Shown here: piece by piece, positions 51,450 through 54,861 of the stretch | Layout of the letters: each line of letters begins with the position of its first letter | Position numbering within the stretch: the stretch's first letter is position 1 | Assembly: GCA_032095175.1 (NCBI GenBank) | Contig: DAMCZI010000032.1 | Location: 1-54,861, forward strand | Source: DAMCZI01 sp032095175 | GTDB lineage: Bacteria > Bacillota > Clostridia > Clostridiales > Caloramatoraceae | Reading direction: 5' to 3' | Length of the DNA stretch: 54,861 nt | The notes under the pieces: model-generated | What the model saw: the letters and a program-made list of their open reading frames with translations, nothing else | What the model was told of the DNA's origin: nothing | The model's database searches: none | Made by a program: the position numbers and the translations under genes

Positions 51450-53180
51450 TTAATCAGCAGAAGGCAAAAGAATTGTAAATTTAGTTCCCTTACCCTGAGC
51501 ACTGCTTACAGATATATCTCCATTAAATATCATAACTATATGCTTTACAATAGCAAGACCTAATCCTGTTCCCCCCATCTTTCTTGATCTTCCCTTATCT
51601 ACTCTGTAAAACCTCTCAAACAGCCTTGGAATATCCTCCTCTGGAACTCCTATACCATTATCCTCAACAAATATACTTATATCTTTATCCCTCTTTGCAG
51701 CTGAAATCCAAAGTTTTCCTCCATTATTTGTATATTTTATCCCGTTATCCATAAGGTTTATCATCATCTGTTTAAATTTATCCCTATCCCCATATATGCA
51801 CAATGTCTCTTCAAAAAAGCTTGTTTCTATTGATATCTGCTTTTCTCTTGCGGCGGGCTCCATTATATTGCAAACCTCAAATATTGATTCCCTAACATCT
51901 ATTTTTTCAAAATTAACAGAAAAATCCTTATTCTCAAGCTCTGAAAGTGTAAGTATATCATTTATCAGCCTTGTAAGTCTTTCAGCCTCTACATTTATAA
52001 TATCAAGGAATCTATCTCTTGTTGGTATATCATCAACATATCTAAGTGTTTCTGCAAAGCCCTTTATTGATGTTAAAGGACTCTTTAATTCATGGGATAC
52101 ATTTGCAACAAAATCTGATCTCATATTTTCAAAGGCCTTTATTCTTGTAATATCCTGAATAAACAGCATTATTCCAATATTTTGTGAGCTTTTATCATGA
52201 TCTACTACCCTTGTAGCCTTTACCTTCAAAAGCCTGTGTGCAGGATAATTGATTGAAAGTTCAACCTCTTCATCAGGGAAATTCTTAACAATATCCTGAA
52301 AATCATAGTTTCTAATTGCTTCAATCAGATATTTCCCTGAAACATCCCCATCTATACCAAAAAGTTTCCTTGCTGCAGGGTTTATAAGTATTATTTTCTC
52401 ATTATTATCAATTACTATAACCCCATCATCCATACTAGTGAGAATAGAGAAAAGATTATTACGTTTATTTGATAGATCTTCAATTGTTTCTTGAAGCCTA
52501 TCCGCCATCATATCAAAAGCATGACCCAGTTGCCCAATTTCATCATTAGAGGATATATTTATTCTCTTTTCATACTGACCAAGTGCAATGGTAGTTGCTG
52601 TACGTGTAAGCAATCTTATTGGTCTTGTGAACATATCTATGTATCCATACACCAGTATGGCACTTACTATAATTCCTCCTGCAATAGCAAAAATAGCTAG
52701 CTTTAGATACCTTGCCTGAATACTTCTTATATCATTAAAGTTCACGGATAATCTTAAAACATAGTTAGCTCCATCAACTTTAAATTTTGAAGCATAATAA
52801 TACATTGTAACCTTCTCTGTTGCGCTCATTCTGGTTGCAGTACCCTCACCATTTTTAAGAGCATCTACTACTTCCGGACGAGTTGAATGGTTTTCCATGT
52901 TTAAATTTATTGATTGGGACTCTCCAACTACTCTTCCATCTTCCCTAATAATAGTTATCCTTTTACCAGTTCTTTTTCCCAGCTTATATACAATGGAACT
53001 AAAGTTCAATGGTCTATCTGAATCTTCTATATATTCCTCTATCAACATTGCCTCAGACTTTAGATTTGATAATGTACTGTTTAATATCAAGTTTCTAGCA
53101 AATCCATAGGATGTATAGCCTGTTATAAGAACTCCAAATAGAAAAATCCACATAAATAATACAAAAAGTCTTTTTCTCAT
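51450..53180 (-). CDS. PhoR-type sensor histidine kinase
   Basis: A 576-residue membrane kinase with transmembrane helices near 7-30 and 164-188 and an extracytoplasmic sensor between them. HAMP (about 190-240), PAS (near 245-340), the dimerisation helix with FVANVSHELKSPLTS (near 354, phosphorylated His) and an ATPase domain follow (N box MDNGIKYTNN, DNGIGVP, GGTGLGLAIVKH). It lies 14 bp after the response regulator. The layout is that of PhoR, but no phosphate genes are near, so the signal is uncertain. Confidence 0.9.
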   Translation of the reverse strand: MRKRLFVLFMWIFLFGVLITGYTSYGFARNLILNSTLSNLKSEAMLIEEYIEDSDRPLNFSSIVYKLGKRTGKRITIIREDGRVVGESQSINLNMENHSTRPEVVDALKNGEGTATRMSATEKVTMYYYASKFKVDGANYVLRLSVNFNDIRSIQARYLKLAIFAIAGGIIVSAILVYGYIDMFTRPIRLLTRTATTIALGQYEKRINISSNDEIGQLGHAFDMMADRLQETIEDLSNKRNNLFSILTSMDDGVIVIDNNEKIILINPAARKLFGIDGDVSGKYLIEAIRNYDFQDIVKNFPDEEVELSINYPAHRLLKVKATRVVDHDKSSQNIGIMLFIQDITRIKAFENMRSDFVANVSHELKSPLTSIKGFAETLRYVDDIPTRDRFLDIINVEAERLTRLINDILTLSELENKDFSVNFEKIDVRESIFEVCNIMEPAAREKQISIETSFFEETLCIYGDRDKFKQMMINLMDNGIKYTNNGGKLWISAAKRDKDISIFVEDNGIGVPEEDIPRLFERFYRVDKGRSRKMGGTGLGLAIVKHIVMIFNGDISVSSAQGKGTKFTILLPSAD

Positions 53181-53194
53181 TTAATCACCTTTTA

Positions 53195-53884
53195 TTAATC
53201 TTTAAACTTATACCCAATGCCTCTAACAGTCTCAATGTAATCTGGATTTTTATCATCATCCTCAAGCTTTTGCCTTAGATGTCTAACATGCACATCCACT
53301 GTTCTTGTTTCACCATAATACTCATATCCCCAAACTTTATCAAGAAGGAAGTCTCTTGTCATTACTTTCCCCTTATTAAGAATAAGAAGCTTTAATAGTT
53401 CAAACTCCTTCAGTGTAAGCTCTATCTTTTCTCCTTTTTTTATAACCTCATGCTTATTAAAATCGATGATAAGATCTCCTGTATTAATTACTTCAGACTT
53501 ATCCTCCTTATGATTTCTTCTCAGCACAACCTTTATCCTTGCCAGGAGTTCCCTTACAGAAAAAGGCTTTGTTATATAATCATCTGCCCCAAGTTCAAGT
53601 CCAAGTATTTTATCGAACTCCTCGGATTTTGCTGTAAGCATTATTATTGGTATATTTTCTGTATCATTATTTTTTTTAATTTCCTTGCATATGTCAAATC
53701 CATCCACCTCAGGAAGCATAATATCAAGGAGTATTAAATCCGGCTTATTTTGAAGAGAATATGTCAACCCTTCTTTACCTGTTAATGCATAAATGACCTT
53801 ATAGCCATTTGCTTCAAGGTTATATTTTAAAAGCTCTACAATATTCATTTCATCATCTATTATGAGTATCCTTTCACCAGCCAT
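53195..53884 (-). CDS. OmpR/PhoB-family response regulator
   Basis: A 229-residue regulator. The receiver domain (about 1-120) has the acidic pair DDE (near 9-11), phospho-acceptor Asp in LILLDIMLPEVDG (near 53), Thr in MLTAKSE and Lys in ITKPFS. The C-terminal winged helix (about 130-229) has RTVDVHVRHLRQKLE and RGIGYKF. It pairs with the kinase at 51450; PhoP/WalR-like by sequence. Confidence 0.93.
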   Translation of the reverse strand: MAGERILIIDDEMNIVELLKYNLEANGYKVIYALTGKEGLTYSLQNKPDLILLDIMLPEVDGFDICKEIKKNNDTENIPIIMLTAKSEEFDKILGLELGADDYITKPFSVRELLARIKVVLRRNHKEDKSEVINTGDLIIDFNKHEVIKKGEKIELTLKEFELLKLLILNKGKVMTRDFLLDKVWGYEYYGETRTVDVHVRHLRQKLEDDDKNPDYIETVRGIGYKFKD

Positions 53885-53905
53885 AAACTTTCACCTCCTA
53901 TATTT

Positions 53906-54685
53906 CTATATTAGCTCAATAAAGGTCCCTAACCTTCCAGTTTTACCATCATCCCTTCTATAGGAATAAAACTTATCTTCACTACAAAATGTACATAATC
54001 TGCTGCAGGATATGTTTTCCCCTAAAACTCCAGCCTCTCTAATATGTTTCACATTTTCAGCAAATAAGTCAACAAATAATTTCCCATTCCTATTTTCAAT
54101 AAACTGAAAGTTATCTGCAACATTTTTTCCAACTTCAAAGCAGCATGGCCCTATTGCAGGCCCAATGGCAGCTATTATATCTTTTGCTTCTATCCCAATG
54201 TTTTGAATCATATAGTTAATTACCCTTCCAGCAATGTTTAAAAAAGTTCCTCTCCAACCTGCATGTACAGCTCCTGCCACTCTTCCCTTCCTATCTCCAA
54301 TTATAATCGGAACGCAATCAGCTGTAAAAACACCAACAGGCACATTTTTTGATGTTGTAATTAATGCATCCCCATCTCTTCCCCTTATATCATTATAATT
54401 ACAATCATCTACTTTATAAAACATAGCAGAATGCACCTGCTTTAAATAAACCATCTTTAATAGATTCATATCTGATGCCTTAAATATTTGTCTAAAATTA
54501 TTTTCTATATTATTAACCGAATCCTCCGTATATATCCCAAGGTTCAATTTTTCAAAAACTCCCTTGCTCTTTCCACCTATCCTGGTGCTGAAAAAATGTC
54601 TATATCCACCCACTTCATCAAAAGCCCGAGCCGTTATGTATTCCACTCCATTCTTCACTACCAAATTAAATTCATCTTCAAACAT
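53906..54685 (-). CDS. pgeF: Purine nucleoside phosphorylase YfiH/YlmD family (laccase domain)
   Basis: A 259-residue protein of the family once called multicopper polyphenol oxidase, now known to act on purine nucleosides and/or to edit peptidoglycan precursors. The metal-site motifs KQVHSAMF (near 65), TADCVP (near 119), AVHAGWRGT (near 133-141) and GPCCFEVG (near 170) are intact. I start it at ATG 54685 because AGGTGA is five bases upstream. It lies 21 bp ahead of the response regulator. Confidence 0.93.
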   Translation of the reverse strand: MFEDEFNLVVKNGVEYITARAFDEVGGYRHFFSTRIGGKSKGVFEKLNLGIYTEDSVNNIENNFRQIFKASDMNLLKMVYLKQVHSAMFYKVDDCNYNDIRGRDGDALITTSKNVPVGVFTADCVPIIIGDRKGRVAGAVHAGWRGTFLNIAGRVINYMIQNIGIEAKDIIAAIGPAIGPCCFEVGKNVADNFQFIENRNGKLFVDLFAENVKHIREAGVLGENISCSRLCTFCSEDKFYSYRRDDGKTGRLGTFIELI

Positions 54686-54798
54686 AAGTATCACCTACTA
54701 TCCCCTTGTAGATTAATTTGCTACCTCAATTATATCACATAACCCCCCACCTTTTATAACCTTCCCTACCCACCACATATTTTATTTAATAAACATTT

Positions 54799-54845
54799 TA
54801 GGGATTATGCGTAGCATCCTACCTAGGTTTATCTGTAATAGACCG
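54799..54845 (-). repeat. Shared right-end block, copy C
   Basis: On the minus strand it reads CGGTCTATTACAGATAAACC to CGCATAATCCCTA, nearly identical to copy B and ending like copy A. It joins the palindrome arm at 54845. Confidence 0.85.
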
Positions 54846-54861
54846 TGAAGGTCAAGAAATA
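54845..54861. repeat. Start of a second palindrome copy, cut by the window edge
   Basis: GTGAAGGTCAAGAAATA is identical to the first 17 bases of the palindrome at 30679. Confidence 0.8.

Noticed and set aside
54695..54798. Gene between pgeF and the end repeat
   Set aside because: The stretch is AT-rich and without a frame that has a ribosome binding site; it probably holds the pgeF promoter.

Overview
The window is about 55 kb of AT-rich chromosome from an endospore-forming, low-GC Gram-positive bacterium, most likely a Clostridium or a close relative. The evidence is the low G+C, the strong GGAGG ribosome binding sites with frequent TTG and GTG starts, and the sporulation genes (ylbJ, an alpha/beta small acid-soluble spore protein, a YteA-type zinc-finger protein, spoIVA). 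The gene order coaD-rsmD, recG, yloV/asp23/rpmB, prkC-rsgA-rpe-thiN, rlmN-rsmB-fmt-def-priA-coaBC-rpoZ-gmk-remA-yicC and divIVA-ylmH-sepF-yggS also fits. The species cannot be fixed from the sequence alone. Almost every gene reads on the minus strand.

Layout. 1-127: a structured tail that looks like the right end of an IS200/IS605-type (TnpB) element. 128-4420: patatin, ylbJ, a coiled-coil protein, coaD, rsmD and a spore protein. 4523-9645: recG, yloV, asp23, rpmB on the plus strand, and two tiny paralogous membrane proteins. 9882-26682: a long housekeeping block for translation, replication restart, cofactor and cell-wall signalling genes. An IscB RNA-guided nuclease gene with a structured upstream omega-RNA candidate is inserted into it at 12084-13663. 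26907-31883: a DapL-type aminotransferase, a lipoprotein, a RAYT transposase, a 306-bp palindrome and dapF. 32017-38407: rqcH, the PyrR-controlled uraA and pyrR, rluD, lspA, a YteA-like protein and a DUF5665 protein. 38549-41954: shikimate genes aroA, aroF and aroB. 42071-45376: division genes divIVA, ylmH, sepF, yggS and a HlyD-like protein. 45792-46147: a small-peptide transcription unit. 46155-54685: spoIVA, gpsA, der, a DUF512 protein, a PhoR/PhoP pair and pgeF. The window ends inside a second copy of the palindrome.

How it fits together. Most genes are core functions: tRNA and rRNA modification, peptide deformylation, ribosome biogenesis GTPases (RsgA, Der), ribosome rescue (RqcH), coenzyme A synthesis and PASTA kinase/phosphatase signalling. 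uraA and pyrR each carry a perfect PyrR-binding RNA motif. DapL and DapF together would provide the last steps of meso-diaminopimelate synthesis.

The accessory layer is the striking part. Four sites (74-127, 29106-29159, 30984-31030, 54799-54845) share a block of about 50 bp, although the bodies next to it differ: a TnpB-like tail, a RAYT gene, and two copies of a long palindrome. This suggests a family of elements with a common right end that is recognised in trans. Independently, an IscB/omega-RNA unit splits the prkC-rsgA operon, and several families of palindromic intergenic repeats are scattered through the window.
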